64,000 nt of DNA from assembly GCA_964596685.1 (NCBI GenBank), contig CAZQVA010000006.1, positions 24,917-88,916 on the forward strand, given 5' to 3'. The notes beneath the pieces were generated by a model. The model worked only from the letters and a program-made list of their open reading frames with translations. It was not told the origin of the DNA and did not search any database. The position numbers and the translations under genes were made by a program. Shown one piece after another: positions 45,132 through 54,989 of the stretch. How positions within the stretch are numbered: position 1 is the stretch's first letter; every line of letters begins with the position of its first letter. The DNA is from CAZQVA01 sp964596685. Its GTDB lineage: Bacteria > Chlamydiota > Chlamydiia > Chlamydiales > VFKH01.

Positions 45132-46676
45132 ATGGATCCACAACTCTTGCACGCTTTTCAACAAGAATTTGAGGCAGCGACTGGCCCTGAAGACAAACTA
45201 CAACTTGTCAACCAGTACATTCGCAAACTTGTCGAACAAACTCACTCCTCACTTCCCTTAAGCATCTTTTGGAAACTGCGCGAACATTCCACTCCTCTAT
45301 TCGCCCAAGATGTTGCATCTAAGATCCGCCAAGAACTCTGGAATGAATACCGCCAGCTCTGCCAGGAGTACAGGCGCGTTCGCTCTGTTGCAGATGAGCA
45401 AGCTCAATTTGCTGCTGAGCAAATTCAACTGACTGTCCAGTCTCTTGAAAACGAACTAATGCAGATTGAAGCTAATGTAACGGGCTCTGAAGATCTCCCT
45501 ATTGCAGCTCAAACAGTGCAACATCACTATGCGGAATATCAACTGCTGCAAAAGGAACTCAACTTCCTGAATATGTATGCATCCCGTATTACAGGTTTGC
45601 GCAAAGAATTGATCCGCATTGAGATGCGCCCTCGCATCAAACACAAACTCTTTCAAGAGCTTTCAAAGCTTGGTGAGCGCATTTTCCCTCGCCGCAAAGA
45701 GTTAATTAAACTGATCAGTGACCTCTTTATTCACGATGTCGATCAGTTTGTACGCAATTTTTTCCCTCTGCACCCTAGATCACAGTTTTTTGAACTACGC
45801 GAAGAGATTAAGCAACTTCAACTGTGCGCAAAATTATTTACTCTCAATACCGCCGCCTTTACAGTCACACGCACACAACTTACTGATTGCTGGGAAACTT
45901 TACGTCAACACATTCAAGAGAGACGAGTCGAACAGCAAGAGCGTCGCCAACAAGATCAAATTCATTTACAATCTTTTGACGAACAATTAGCGGACTTAGG
46001 CAAGCGCATAGAAGAGGGTGAGGTTGCTCTACATAATTTTGAAGAACACCATCAAGAACTCTCTCGCTATATCGATCAACTCCCCATTCACCGCAATGAA
46101 AAGAAAATTGCCAAAGATCGTCTTTTTAAAGCTGTCGCTTCACTCGTAGAAAAACAAGATCAACAAGCTCAAGAACTAAAAGAAAAAGCTCAAGCTGCAG
46201 AGCGCGCGCGCCTTGAACGCATAGCTCTCTTCCGACAAGCAATCGACAACACCCTTGCTGAAGGGCATTCCCTCGATCTTGAGACATTGATGGCGCGCAA
46301 CGAAGAACTTACGACTATTTTACAATCGTTGCCAACGACAAAAAGTGAAAAAATCATTCTCGAAAAACTTTTGCGTCCTCTCAAAGAATTGATTTTTGAA
46401 AGCCGCGAAAAAGCACTTCTCCATCTCTCTGCAGATGATTTGGAAATGCTACAGCAGCTGAGACATGTTCTACAGCAACGTTTGGAAAGACGTCGCGAAG
46501 TAAAAAATCACGTCGAGGAACTTCGTCGCGCACAAGCGAGTGCTAGCTTGAATTTTGAAAAAGCATTAGCTGTCCATGAACAAATCCAACAAGAGCGCGA
46601 TCGCTTAGAGAAATTAGATATGAGTATCCGAGAGATTGAGGAAAAGATTGCTGAGTTCTCCTCAAAGCTCATTTAA
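45132..46676 (+). CDS. Coiled-coil protein
   Basis: 514 residues from ATG 45132 (MDPQLLHAFQQEF); the frame is open further upstream but has no ribosome-binding site there. Nearly the whole chain is helical with strong heptads rich in Gln, Glu, Arg and Lys (e.g. ERRVEQQERRQQDQIHLQSF, QQAQELKEKAQAAERARLER), so a long coiled coil is certain. No membrane segment. It may be a structural or cytoskeletal scaffold, but I recognise no family. It starts a nine-gene plus-strand run and overlaps the HAD gene. Confidence 0.8.
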   Translation: MDPQLLHAFQQEFEAATGPEDKLQLVNQYIRKLVEQTHSSLPLSIFWKLREHSTPLFAQDVASKIRQELWNEYRQLCQEYRRVRSVADEQAQFAAEQIQLTVQSLENELMQIEANVTGSEDLPIAAQTVQHHYAEYQLLQKELNFLNMYASRITGLRKELIRIEMRPRIKHKLFQELSKLGERIFPRRKELIKLISDLFIHDVDQFVRNFFPLHPRSQFFELREEIKQLQLCAKLFTLNTAAFTVTRTQLTDCWETLRQHIQERRVEQQERRQQDQIHLQSFDEQLADLGKRIEEGEVALHNFEEHHQELSRYIDQLPIHRNEKKIAKDRLFKAVASLVEKQDQQAQELKEKAQAAERARLERIALFRQAIDNTLAEGHSLDLETLMARNEELTTILQSLPTTKSEKIILEKLLRPLKELIFESREKALLHLSADDLEMLQQLRHVLQQRLERRREVKNHVEELRRAQASASLNFEKALAVHEQIQQERDRLEKLDMSIREIEEKIAEFSSKLI

Positions 46677-47319
46677 GAAGCTATCCGCATTTGATCTCGA
46701 CAACACCCTTGTCACGTGCAATACCAGTTATTCAATAATGAAGGCTGCATGTAGAGAGGGTGTTTTCTCATTTTTTGAGCAATGCGCACTTTATGCCTAT
46801 TCCCTCGCCTACCGCTGCGGTTTTTTAACTGTTTGCAGCCTCCACAAACTTGCCTTTGCGACACTTTTTAAAGACAAGAAGAAGCCACTCTTTTTTCCTC
46901 TTATTGACTCCTTGCTCACTCGTCTGCCTTCTCTTCTCTATTTACCAGCTTATGCGCGTCTCCAACAGGCGCAAAAAGAAGGTCACTTGACTCTCATTCT
47001 CTCTTCCTCTCCCGATTTTCTAGTAGAAAAAATCGCCAAAGAATTAAAAGTGGAAAATTGGCATGGATCTTGCTATCGTATTAGTAATGAAGGCAAGTTT
47101 CAAGAATTAGGCCAAGTGCTCGACGGTAATGCTAAACGCAAGCTTATAGAGCAGTATCAGCAAAAATATCTGATTTCCAAAGAACAAACCTTCATATACT
47201 CAGACAGCTGGGATGATGTGCCCTTTTTAAGCACCTCTTTTGCCCCTTGTGCAGTACGTCCAGATGGACGCTTGCGCAAATATGCTGCAAAAAACAACTG
47301 GGAGATTCTTTCACAATGA
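46648..47319 (+). CDS. HAD-family phosphatase (SerB-like, HAD-IB)
   Basis: 223 residues. Motif I AFDLDNTLVT (Asp-x-Asp, ~13), motif II LILSSSPDF, and motif III/IV IYSDSWDDVPFL with acidic residues are all visible. SerB-type HAD-IB proteins dephosphorylate small molecules such as lysophospholipids or phosphoserine. TTG 46648 is chosen, with GAGG 6 bases upstream; this start lies within the end of the coiled-coil gene. The stop overlaps fabF (ATGA). Confidence 0.85.
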   Translation: MLSSPQSSFKKLSAFDLDNTLVTCNTSYSIMKAACREGVFSFFEQCALYAYSLAYRCGFLTVCSLHKLAFATLFKDKKKPLFFPLIDSLLTRLPSLLYLPAYARLQQAQKEGHLTLILSSSPDFLVEKIAKELKVENWHGSCYRISNEGKFQELGQVLDGNAKRKLIEQYQQKYLISKEQTFIYSDSWDDVPFLSTSFAPCAVRPDGRLRKYAAKNNWEILSQ

Positions 47320-48575
47320 ATAAAAAACGCATTGTCATAACAGGTATGGGCGCCGTCTCTTGTTTCGGTAGCGATGTTGATCATTTCTACCAACAAATGA
47401 TAGCGGGTAAAAGCGGAATTACTCCGATTACCCAGTTTCCTTGTGAAGAGTACCCCACCCGTTTTGCAGGCTCTGTTGCAGGTTTTGATGTCGGCGAATA
47501 TCTGGATAAAAAACAAGCGCGTCGCTTTGATCCGTGTATGCAATATGGTGTCGTTGCTGGAAAAAAAGCCCTTGAACACGCCGGATTTAACCTTCATAAC
47601 ATCAATGTGAATAAAGAACGCTGTGGGATTCTCTTAAGCACAGGCATGGGAGGAATGCATGTCTATGAAGAGGGCGTAGAGACCATCTACAATAAGAGTT
47701 TTAAGCGCCTCACTCCCTTTTTTGTTCCCTATATCATTACAAATATGCCTGGTGCTATCTTAGCCATAGAAACTGGCTTCATGGGCCCCAATTATTCCAT
47801 CTCCACAGCTTGTGCAACTTCGAGCTACGCGATCATTGCAGCCGCTCAACATTTGCGCGATGGACATGCGGATCTTATGCTTTGTGGTGGAACAGAAGCT
47901 GCTATCCTTCCCTGTGGTTTAGCTGGATTTGTAGCTTGCAAAGCCCTATCAGAGCGTAATGATAACCCACAAGCTGCGAGTCGCCCCTGGGATAAGAATC
48001 GCGATGGTTTCGTCATGGGAGAGGGAGCTGGCGTACTAGTCCTAGAAACACTGGAACATGCGCTGGCGCGCGGTGCAACTATTTTAGGCGAATACTTGGG
48101 AGGCAGCATGACTTGTGATGCCTACCACATGACTGATCCTCACCCCGAAGGAAAAGGTGTCGCCCTTTGTATCAAAAACACCTTGAATGATGCAAACATC
48201 CCATCAGAACGCGTAAATTACATCAATGCTCACGCAACAAGTACTCTTGTAGGCGACTTGGCCGAAGTCCGTGCGATTAAATCGGTATTTGGGACACATT
48301 GTAAAAATATTCGCATGAACGCCACAAAATCGCTGATTGGACACGGTCTTGGTGCTGCTGGTGCCTTTGGTGCCATTGCTACAATTCAAGCGATTCGCAC
48401 CGGTAAATTACACCCTACACTCAACCTAGATGACCCTGAACCAGAGGCTCTCGAAATTAATATTGTAGGTAAAGAGGCTGCTGACCATACTATCGATGTC
48501 GGCATCATCAATGCGTTTGGCTTTGGTGGACATAACTCATGCGTCGCTTTAGCACCCTACCAAGGACCTCTTTAA
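47316..48575 (+). CDS. fabF: Beta-ketoacyl-ACP synthase II
   Basis: 419 residues. Elongating condensing enzyme of fatty acid synthesis. Catalytic Cys in STACATSSYAI (~165), His in NAHATSTLVGD (~305) and His in LIGHGLGAAGAFG (~342), with the C-terminal NAFGFGGHNSC. ATG 47316 overlaps the HAD stop. A fabF near ppa is also found in Chlamydia. Confidence 0.97.
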   Translation: MNKKRIVITGMGAVSCFGSDVDHFYQQMIAGKSGITPITQFPCEEYPTRFAGSVAGFDVGEYLDKKQARRFDPCMQYGVVAGKKALEHAGFNLHNINVNKERCGILLSTGMGGMHVYEEGVETIYNKSFKRLTPFFVPYIITNMPGAILAIETGFMGPNYSISTACATSSYAIIAAAQHLRDGHADLMLCGGTEAAILPCGLAGFVACKALSERNDNPQAASRPWDKNRDGFVMGEGAGVLVLETLEHALARGATILGEYLGGSMTCDAYHMTDPHPEGKGVALCIKNTLNDANIPSERVNYINAHATSTLVGDLAEVRAIKSVFGTHCKNIRMNATKSLIGHGLGAAGAFGAIATIQAIRTGKLHPTLNLDDPEPEALEINIVGKEAADHTIDVGIINAFGFGGHNSCVALAPYQGPL

Positions 48576-48589
48576 GGAGCAACTAAAAC

Positions 48590-49264
48590 ATGGCTATCAC
48601 GGAAACAACTCTAAAACTCATGATGAAAGGGCTACAGCGCCACCCATGGCATGGCTTAGACCTAGGGAAAAAGGCTCCCCATGTAGTCAATTCATTTATT
48701 GAAATCGTCCCGAACGACACATTAAAATATGAAATTGACAAAGAGAGTGGTATTCTGATGGTGGATCGTCCTCAGAAGTTCTCAAACTACTGCCCTGCAC
48801 TCTATGGCTTTTTACCTCGCACCTATTGTGGCGACAAAAGTGCACGCTTTGCAGCTACAAAAACTGGGCTTGAAAATTTGAAGGGAGATGGCGATCCCCT
48901 TGATATCTGCGTTCTATCAGAGCGCACGATCACGCGCGGCGATATCATGGTGAAAGCGATCCCCATCGGCGGTTTTCGCGCTATCGATAAAGGAGAAGCT
49001 GATGATAAGATTATCGCTGTCCTCGAAGGCGATCTTGTTTGGGGACACATTAAAGATATTCGTGACTGTCCCAATCATCTAATCGACCGCATTAAACACT
49101 ACTTTTTGACCTATAAGGAGTGTCCTTCTGTAGCCGCCTCTCCTTTAAAAATCACCCATACTTATGGCGCTGAAGAGGCGCATCAAGTGATCTCCTTAAG
49201 CCAAGAAGATTACCGCGACTCTTTTTTTGAAATCTCCACATTCTTCGATCAGTTGGATCAATAA
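48590..49264 (+). CDS. ppa: Inorganic pyrophosphatase, family I
   Basis: 224 residues. Hydrolyses pyrophosphate released by biosynthesis. The family signature KGDGDPLDICVL (~100) holds the metal-binding Asp residues, with NDTLKYEIDKESG and YGFLPRTYCGDK around it. Longer than E. coli Ppa because of a C-terminal helix. AAGGAGC precedes ATG at 10 bases. Confidence 0.96.
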   Translation: MAITETTLKLMMKGLQRHPWHGLDLGKKAPHVVNSFIEIVPNDTLKYEIDKESGILMVDRPQKFSNYCPALYGFLPRTYCGDKSARFAATKTGLENLKGDGDPLDICVLSERTITRGDIMVKAIPIGGFRAIDKGEADDKIIAVLEGDLVWGHIKDIRDCPNHLIDRIKHYFLTYKECPSVAASPLKITHTYGAEEAHQVISLSQEDYRDSFFEISTFFDQLDQ

Positions 49265-49268
49265 TCAC

Positions 49269-50993
49269 ATGCATCTTTCTCACCTTTTTTTTAAAACTTC
49301 GAAAAGCGCCTCTCTGGAAGCTCAAGTTATCTCTCAGCAGCTTTTAGAACGTGCAGGTTATATCCGTAAAATTTCTAAAGGGATCTATGCCTATACGCCT
49401 CTTATGTGGCGCGTATTGCGCAAGCTCATGCAGGTCATGCGCGAAGAGCTCTTTAGAGAAGGTGCGCAAGAAGCTCACCTACCCCACATGCACCCTAAAG
49501 CACTTTGGGATCAAACTGGACGTTGGGAAGATTTTACCTCTGCAGCCCTTTTGTACACACTTAAAGATCGAGAAGATAATGAGTTTTGCCTAGGTCCAAC
49601 GCATGAAGAGGTCATGACCCTTTTTATCACAGATTGGTTAACAAGCTATAAACAACTCCCTGTCAACTTATTTCAAATGACACATAAGTTTAGAGATGAG
49701 ATTCGTCCTCGCTTTGGCCTCATGCGTTGCAAAGAATTTTTGATGAAAGATGGTTATAGTTATTGCGCCTCTGAAGAACAGATGGAAGAGCAATATCAGG
49801 CTATGCGCCGCGCTTATACAAAAATTTTTGACCGCCTCGGTTTGCGTTTTGTCATTGTGCGTGCCGACGGTGGAAAAATTGGGAAAGGTAAGTCAGAGGA
49901 ATTCCAAGTCCTAGCCTCGATTGGCGAAGATACAATTCTCTTTTGTGATGGTTATGCATGTAATACAGAAGCAGCCAATGCGCTCATCTCTTCCTTTAAC
50001 TATGAGACGACACTGCATCCCCTTGAAAAAATTGCCACTCCCCATGTCAGTTCCATCGATGATCTTTCTAAACATTTAAAACTTGCCAAGCAACTTCTGC
50101 TTAAAACAATCATCTTTAAACTACTCTACACAGATCGCGAAGAGTTTATTGCCATTAGTATCCGCTCTGATCGGGAAATCAATCCCGTCAAAGTAGCTAA
50201 CTACTTTGCAGCTCAAGAAGTCTTGATGGCAACGGATGCTGAAATCATAGCTCAAACAGGAGCGCGTCCTGGCTTTGCAGGTCCTATCAATCTGAGAATC
50301 CGTCACATGGCTGATACATCTGCCGAAAAAATGACCAATTTCGTTGCAGCTGGTAATGAAGCGGACTTCCATTTCAAAAATGTTAACTGGGGAAGAGACT
50401 GTCCAACGCCTCAATTCGTTGATTTTCTTTTAGCACAAGAGGGCGATGAATGTCCTGAGCAAAAAGGTCAGTATTACAAAGCGGCGAAGGGAATTGAAGT
50501 TGGTCATATTTTCAATTTAGGCACCAAATATAGCGAAGCGATGGGTGCTCGTTTCCAGGACCAGGCTGGCCAGCAATACCCCTTCCACATGGGATGTTAT
50601 GGAATTGGTATTGGCCGAGTCGCTGCAGCATGTGTCGAGCAACTGAACGACGAAAAGGGAATTGTTTGGCCCCAAGAAATTGCACCTCATCAAGTCGTCA
50701 TTTGTCCAGCAACTCTTAAAAATGCGGAAGTTGTTGCAGCGGCAGAAGCACTTTATCAGCAGTTTATTGCATGGGGTTTTGATCCTTTATTTGATGATCG
50801 CCAAGAGAGATTGGGTTTCAAATTAAAAGATGCCGATCTGCTGGGTATTCCTTATAAAATCATTATTGGCGAAAATACTTTACAAGAGCACATCTTAGAA
50901 GTTGAATCGCGCCAAGGGGAAAAACAATGGATCGTCCAAACTGAGTTGGAGCTATGGGCGCAAAAGCACCTTCTGAAGCTTTCTGCAATTTAA
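49269..50993 (+). CDS. proS: Prolyl-tRNA synthetase, bacterial type
   Basis: 574 residues. ATG 49269 gives the family N-terminus (LSHLFFKTSKSASLEAQVIS). Class II core: motif 2 MTHKFRDEIRPRFGLMRCKEF (~145), an INS editing-domain insert (~230-385) and motif 3 MGCYGIGIGRVAAA (~440). The C-terminal anticodon domain follows. The coding end overlaps the next gene by 40 bases. Confidence 0.97.
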   Translation: MHLSHLFFKTSKSASLEAQVISQQLLERAGYIRKISKGIYAYTPLMWRVLRKLMQVMREELFREGAQEAHLPHMHPKALWDQTGRWEDFTSAALLYTLKDREDNEFCLGPTHEEVMTLFITDWLTSYKQLPVNLFQMTHKFRDEIRPRFGLMRCKEFLMKDGYSYCASEEQMEEQYQAMRRAYTKIFDRLGLRFVIVRADGGKIGKGKSEEFQVLASIGEDTILFCDGYACNTEAANALISSFNYETTLHPLEKIATPHVSSIDDLSKHLKLAKQLLLKTIIFKLLYTDREEFIAISIRSDREINPVKVANYFAAQEVLMATDAEIIAQTGARPGFAGPINLRIRHMADTSAEKMTNFVAAGNEADFHFKNVNWGRDCPTPQFVDFLLAQEGDECPEQKGQYYKAAKGIEVGHIFNLGTKYSEAMGARFQDQAGQQYPFHMGCYGIGIGRVAAACVEQLNDEKGIVWPQEIAPHQVVICPATLKNAEVVAAAEALYQQFIAWGFDPLFDDRQERLGFKLKDADLLGIPYKIIIGENTLQEHILEVESRQGEKQWIVQTELELWAQKHLLKLSAI

Positions 50994-51361
50994 TTTGTTC
51001 ACTCGCAGCGCATTGTGATTTGCCAATGCCTGATGATGAGACGCTAGAAGATGGCGCCGTAGACTTTCCTTTTCAAAATAAAGTCTTTGCCATCTTTGAG
51101 CGTCAAACAGATCTTATCATTGAGCATGCTTTTGCCATTGTACGCAAACCGATCTCAGAAAAGCACTTAGGTCAATTGCTTGCAAGGTATCACTCTAATT
51201 TTGTTATCGACGAAGCACAACAAGTCTTGTTTATCCGTCGCGTCTGCATATGGCCTTGGTCCATTGAAAAGTTACTAGAACACATGACATCCATTCACGA
51301 AGCAACGGGAGTATGGCAAGAAGAAGTCAAAGAGTGGCCCGAATTAATTTGCCTTCCCTAA
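50954..51361 (+). CDS. Possible class I type III secretion chaperone
   Basis: 135 residues, acidic. Size, the beta-strand pattern (VDFPFQNKVFAIFERQ, LIIEHAFAIV) followed by helices (KHLGQLLARYHSN, IEKLLEHMTSIHEATG) and acidic pI resemble class I chaperones of type III effectors (CesT/SycE fold). The next gene is a phospholipase D family protein, a possible client. No sequence signature proves it. Overlaps proS by 40 and the PLD gene by 49 bases. Confidence 0.5.
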   Translation: MGAKAPSEAFCNLICSLAAHCDLPMPDDETLEDGAVDFPFQNKVFAIFERQTDLIIEHAFAIVRKPISEKHLGQLLARYHSNFVIDEAQQVLFIRRVCIWPWSIEKLLEHMTSIHEATGVWQEEVKEWPELICLP

Positions 51362-52335
51362 AGGCCTTGGGAGCTTTTGTACTTCTTGCTGTCCTTTTTT
51401 GTGCGTTCTGGTTTTCTTATGAAAGACCTTTTCAAGTTAATTCCACTCCATTTTTCTACTCCAATACCTTGATGGACCCTTTAGATGAGGCCCTCCTTTT
51501 ACACGTTGCTGCTGCTCAAGAAGAGCTTTACATCGCAAGTTTTGGATTAACCTGGAAGCCCATCATTAAAGCAATCAATGAAAAGGCGGTTTCAGAAGTT
51601 GCAGTAGCCCTTTTATTAGATAAAAAGGACCTCAAACATAGTCGACGTTTCTTAAATAAGAAGGTGCAGTGGATATCTGATCCCCTAAAAAGTGGCATCA
51701 TGCACAGAAAAATCATCATTGCCGACCGCTCGCGCATTCTTTTGGGCTCTGCAAATTTAACAGAAGATTCTGTATTCATTAATGAAAATTTATTGATGTC
51801 GATCGATGCACCCATACTGGCCGAGCGAGTCATCGCCAATCAGGACACTGTATTATCTCTTCCCAATCAGGAGATGCACGTTTGGATGCTCCCCCGCGGG
51901 AAAAAAATGCAAGAGCAAGTGGGTGCGATGATTGATGGAGCCAAAAAAACCATCCGTATCGCCATGTTTCGTTTTAGTAATGGATTGATTACTGAAAAGT
52001 TATCCCAAGCCTCCTCTAGAGGACTTGATGTAAGTGTGATTGTTGACAAGGGAGCATTAGAGGAGCCTAAAAGCCGCAATGACCTGCAATACCTCCTAAA
52101 AAATCGTGTTAAGGTCTTTTATTCGCGCGCTGCAGCCCTCATGCATCATAAATTTGCTCTCATCGATAATGTCTTATTGCATGGTTCAGCAAATTGGACG
52201 CATAATGGGTTATTGATCAATCGCGAGATTATGGTGCGACTAGCACCTTTGACAGATGAACAAAGTCATTTTTTTTCACGCCTCTGGAACCGATTACTTT
52301 TAAGAGCAGACCCTTATGCCATGCCAACTCATTAA
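51313..52335 (+). CDS. Phospholipase D-family protein
   Basis: 340 residues. An N-terminal membrane anchor or signal (KALGAFVLLAVLFCAFWFSY) is followed by two HKD motifs: MHRKIIIADRSRILLGSANL (~135) and MHHKFALIDNVLLHGSANWT (~278), both His-x-Lys-x4-Asp with downstream GSAN. This is the two-domain PLD fold; such enzymes cleave phospholipids or nucleic acids, or make cardiolipin. Chlamydial PLDs are expanded and some are inclusion-associated. Overlaps lplA by 20 bases. Confidence 0.9.
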   Translation: MARRSQRVARINLPSLKALGAFVLLAVLFCAFWFSYERPFQVNSTPFFYSNTLMDPLDEALLLHVAAAQEELYIASFGLTWKPIIKAINEKAVSEVAVALLLDKKDLKHSRRFLNKKVQWISDPLKSGIMHRKIIIADRSRILLGSANLTEDSVFINENLLMSIDAPILAERVIANQDTVLSLPNQEMHVWMLPRGKKMQEQVGAMIDGAKKTIRIAMFRFSNGLITEKLSQASSRGLDVSVIVDKGALEEPKSRNDLQYLLKNRVKVFYSRAAALMHHKFALIDNVLLHGSANWTHNGLLINREIMVRLAPLTDEQSHFFSRLWNRLLLRADPYAMPTH

Positions 52336-53044
52336 AACAGCGCCATCTAATTTCCAAGACATTATGAATAAGGATGCCATGCTGCTTGATACACTCGACA
52401 AGGATGGACCGGTCATTGTCCATTTCTACCGAGCAAATTCACCGGCGCTGAGCATTGGATGCTTTCTGCAGCCAGACAAAGTACTTAATCTGGAGGCTTT
52501 ACAGCACCACAAGATCTTGGCAGCAAAGCGACCTACTGGCGGAGGCGTTATCTTTCACCTTACTGACCTAGCCTTTTCTATTTTGATCCCTGCCTCACAT
52601 CGATTATTCAGTCAAAATACACTGACAAATTACGCTACAATTAATGAAGCCGTGATAGAAGCCATTTTATCCATGGTTCCTAACTTGCCGAAGCTCTTGC
52701 AGGATGATCCTGTGCCTATAAACGCCTCATGTCGTCATTTTTGCATGGCCAAACCAACGCAATATGATGTAATGATCGGCGACAAAAAGATAGCTGGGGC
52801 GGCGCAGCGGCGCACCAAAGCGGGTCTCCTCCACCAGAGTTCGATCCAAATCGCTATGCCTCCTAAAAACATTTTACAAGATGTTCTCCTCTCTGCAGAT
52901 TCTGTCTTGAGCGCCATGCAACATTATACAGCAACCCTTTTTCCCCACATACCGGATGCTGATGAATTAGAAAAAAAGCGGCAAAATTTGGAAGAAGCTC
53001 TTTATGCCTCTTTTAAAAATTGTTTTGGCAAGGAAGAGTGCTAG
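52316..53044 (+). CDS. lplA: Lipoate-protein ligase A
   Basis: 242 residues. It attaches lipoate to E2 and GcvH proteins. AKRPTGGGVIFHLTDLAFSI (~67) and GDKKIAGAAQRRTKAGLLHQ (~155) with the catalytic Lys are typical of LplA/LipB-type ligases. The C-terminal accessory domain of long LplA is absent, so it may be a short lipoate octanoyltransferase type. The next gene begins directly after its stop. Confidence 0.92.
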   Translation: MPCQLIKTAPSNFQDIMNKDAMLLDTLDKDGPVIVHFYRANSPALSIGCFLQPDKVLNLEALQHHKILAAKRPTGGGVIFHLTDLAFSILIPASHRLFSQNTLTNYATINEAVIEAILSMVPNLPKLLQDDPVPINASCRHFCMAKPTQYDVMIGDKKIAGAAQRRTKAGLLHQSSIQIAMPPKNILQDVLLSADSVLSAMQHYTATLFPHIPDADELEKKRQNLEEALYASFKNCFGKEEC

Positions 53045-53809
53045 ATGGAGGGAGTTTTTTCACTGGGATCAGGCTCAAAAGGCAATTCACTCTTTGTTGG
53101 TACGCCGAAAACTCGTTTATTGGTTGATGCTGGATTAAGCGCTAAAGTCATTAAGGAACGTCTTGCAGAACACTCTATCGAACTTACCACCATTGATGCG
53201 ATCTTAGTCACACATGAACATAGTGATCATATAGCGGGCCTAAAAACACTCGCCTTTCAGCACAAGATCCCTGTTTTCTGCAATATGGAGACAGCTCGCG
53301 CTATCGTGCACACCTTTAATGACTGTCCTCGCTTCAAAATATTTTCAACAGGAGAGGCCTTTGAACATGCAGATCTGAAAATCACACCATTTAGTATCCT
53401 GCATGACACAAGCGACCCGGTAGCATTTACATTTCAATTAAATGACACCAAGGTTGGCGTCTGCACAGATATTGGGTTTGCTACCTCTCTTGTCGCTCAC
53501 ACTCTAAAGGGCTGTCACCACCTCTTTATTGAAGCCAATCACCAACCAGAGATGGTTCATGCATGCGCACGTCCTGATACATACAAGCAACGCGTTCTTA
53601 GTCGTACCGGCCACCTCTCGAATGCAGAATGTGGTGCGCTTTTGAAACAAATCTGGCACTCTGAAATTCAACAAATCACCCTTGCACACCTTTCAAGTGA
53701 GTGCAACTCCCCCGAAGCGGCCAAAAAATATGTCCAAGAAGCCTTCGACTCTCCACTTTCACTTGTAATTGCCCCTCAAGACGCCCCTTCAGCACCCTTT
53801 TTCTTCTAA
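53045..53809 (+). CDS. Metallo-beta-lactamase YycJ/WalJ-like
   Basis: 254 residues. Starts SLGSGSKGNSLFVGT and has the full metal motif THEHSDH (~60), then GVCTDIGFAT and the His of FIEANHQPEMV. The family includes YycJ and relatives, suspected exonucleases linked to cell-wall signalling. ATG is the codon right after the lplA stop (TAGATG). End of the nine-gene run. Confidence 0.9.
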   Translation: MEGVFSLGSGSKGNSLFVGTPKTRLLVDAGLSAKVIKERLAEHSIELTTIDAILVTHEHSDHIAGLKTLAFQHKIPVFCNMETARAIVHTFNDCPRFKIFSTGEAFEHADLKITPFSILHDTSDPVAFTFQLNDTKVGVCTDIGFATSLVAHTLKGCHHLFIEANHQPEMVHACARPDTYKQRVLSRTGHLSNAECGALLKQIWHSEIQQITLAHLSSECNSPEAAKKYVQEAFDSPLSLVIAPQDAPSAPFFF

Positions 53810-53920
53810 TCACGCTAAAAGCAAATTCATACAAAATTAGCTCTACTTTAAATTTATAATTTAAAAAAATGACAACATTTGATATATTAATTTGCATTAT
53901 AAAATAGATAGTAGATAAAA

Positions 53921-54967
53921 ATGCCCACGCCTAAATGCGCAAATTTAAATAGACCTCTAGCTCATCCAGAGTATTTTCATCAGCAACTCTCGAGTTATCT
54001 ATCTCCACATACACTCGACGAAGAGATTCAACGATCGTTAAATCAATTATCTCGCTGGCCTTGGGAAGCGGATGACCGTCCCATAAATCAAAAATGGCAA
54101 AACTTCTATCGCAAGCGTCTTCATAAAGAGGATTTAAAGGAAAAAACCACCTGTCAAAATGCGCACAATTACTTTTTAAATGTTTTTCTACCGCAATATT
54201 TTCCACAAACATCTGAAGATGAACTGACTCCATCGATAATTACAAAATACAATGAACTCGTGATAAATCATGCAAAACCAAATCTGATAAATGCCCTCTC
54301 AAAATATTGCATGAAAGACCATCGGAAATATTTATCTCCGAGTACCATTCAAAAGATTCTAGACAACCATCAAGCGCTATTAGTTCAGCACAAGCCAAGT
54401 CATTTGGCACGTTCAGTCGTCTTTTCCAAAACAGAACCATGGACTGAGGAAGACGACGCTGAGCTCTGCAAAGCTGTCTGCAGTAGAATTTTTACCTTTC
54501 AAACACCTAGAGAGGTCATCGCCCGCCATTTAGCAGATGACGCAACCACATGGCCATGGACAAGCCAACTCCCCTGGAGTGACATCAAACAAACATATTT
54601 TTCCACTAAAGGATGCTCTACTCGTGGTTTAGAGCGTCGTTTTGTTAGCTACTTAATCCCCCATACAATTCTTAAACAACCCGATACCCTCCCTCCTGAA
54701 TTCACCTCATGGATTATGTCTTATGTATCTATCCACGGTCGTAAATGGAGTCAAGCGTCGAGGGACTTTTTTCTTTTAAAGGGATTTTACATCAGTAGTG
54801 ATGTCTTAAAAAGGACCTATGAAACAACCATTAAGACGCAAAACCAAGACTTAATAAACGCTTTGTATGATCACTCAACTTCACCAGACTTAACTTTATA
54901 CGAGCTTGATGCCTTTTTAAAAGAGCATGAAAAAGTTCTCGGAGAAATTTTGGATCATTCAATTTAG
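53921..54967 (+). CDS. Myb/SANT-like repeat protein A
   Basis: 348 residues. The C-terminal unit (~174-300) begins PWTEEDDAELC, has TWPWTSQLPWSDIKQTYF, then a helix ending LERRFVSYLIP, and a second arm FTSWIMSYVSIHGRKWSQAS with RDFF. The acidic W-x-E-E-D start and W...helix...R-F layout recall paired Myb/SANT helices. The N-terminal part (46-95, RWPWEADDRPINQKWQNFY ... NAHNYFLNVFLP) is a decayed unit. No signal peptide. Members follow as genes B, C and D. The spacing to D suggests local duplication. Function not known; DNA binding is inference. Confidence 0.8.
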   Translation: MPTPKCANLNRPLAHPEYFHQQLSSYLSPHTLDEEIQRSLNQLSRWPWEADDRPINQKWQNFYRKRLHKEDLKEKTTCQNAHNYFLNVFLPQYFPQTSEDELTPSIITKYNELVINHAKPNLINALSKYCMKDHRKYLSPSTIQKILDNHQALLVQHKPSHLARSVVFSKTEPWTEEDDAELCKAVCSRIFTFQTPREVIARHLADDATTWPWTSQLPWSDIKQTYFSTKGCSTRGLERRFVSYLIPHTILKQPDTLPPEFTSWIMSYVSIHGRKWSQASRDFFLLKGFYISSDVLKRTYETTIKTQNQDLINALYDHSTSPDLTLYELDAFLKEHEKVLGEILDHSI

Positions 54968-54989
54968 ATCATTCAATAAGGAGATACGT

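Noticed and set aside
47157..47597. 146-codon antisense ORF across HAD/fabF
   Set aside because: Shadow of two well-supported genes.
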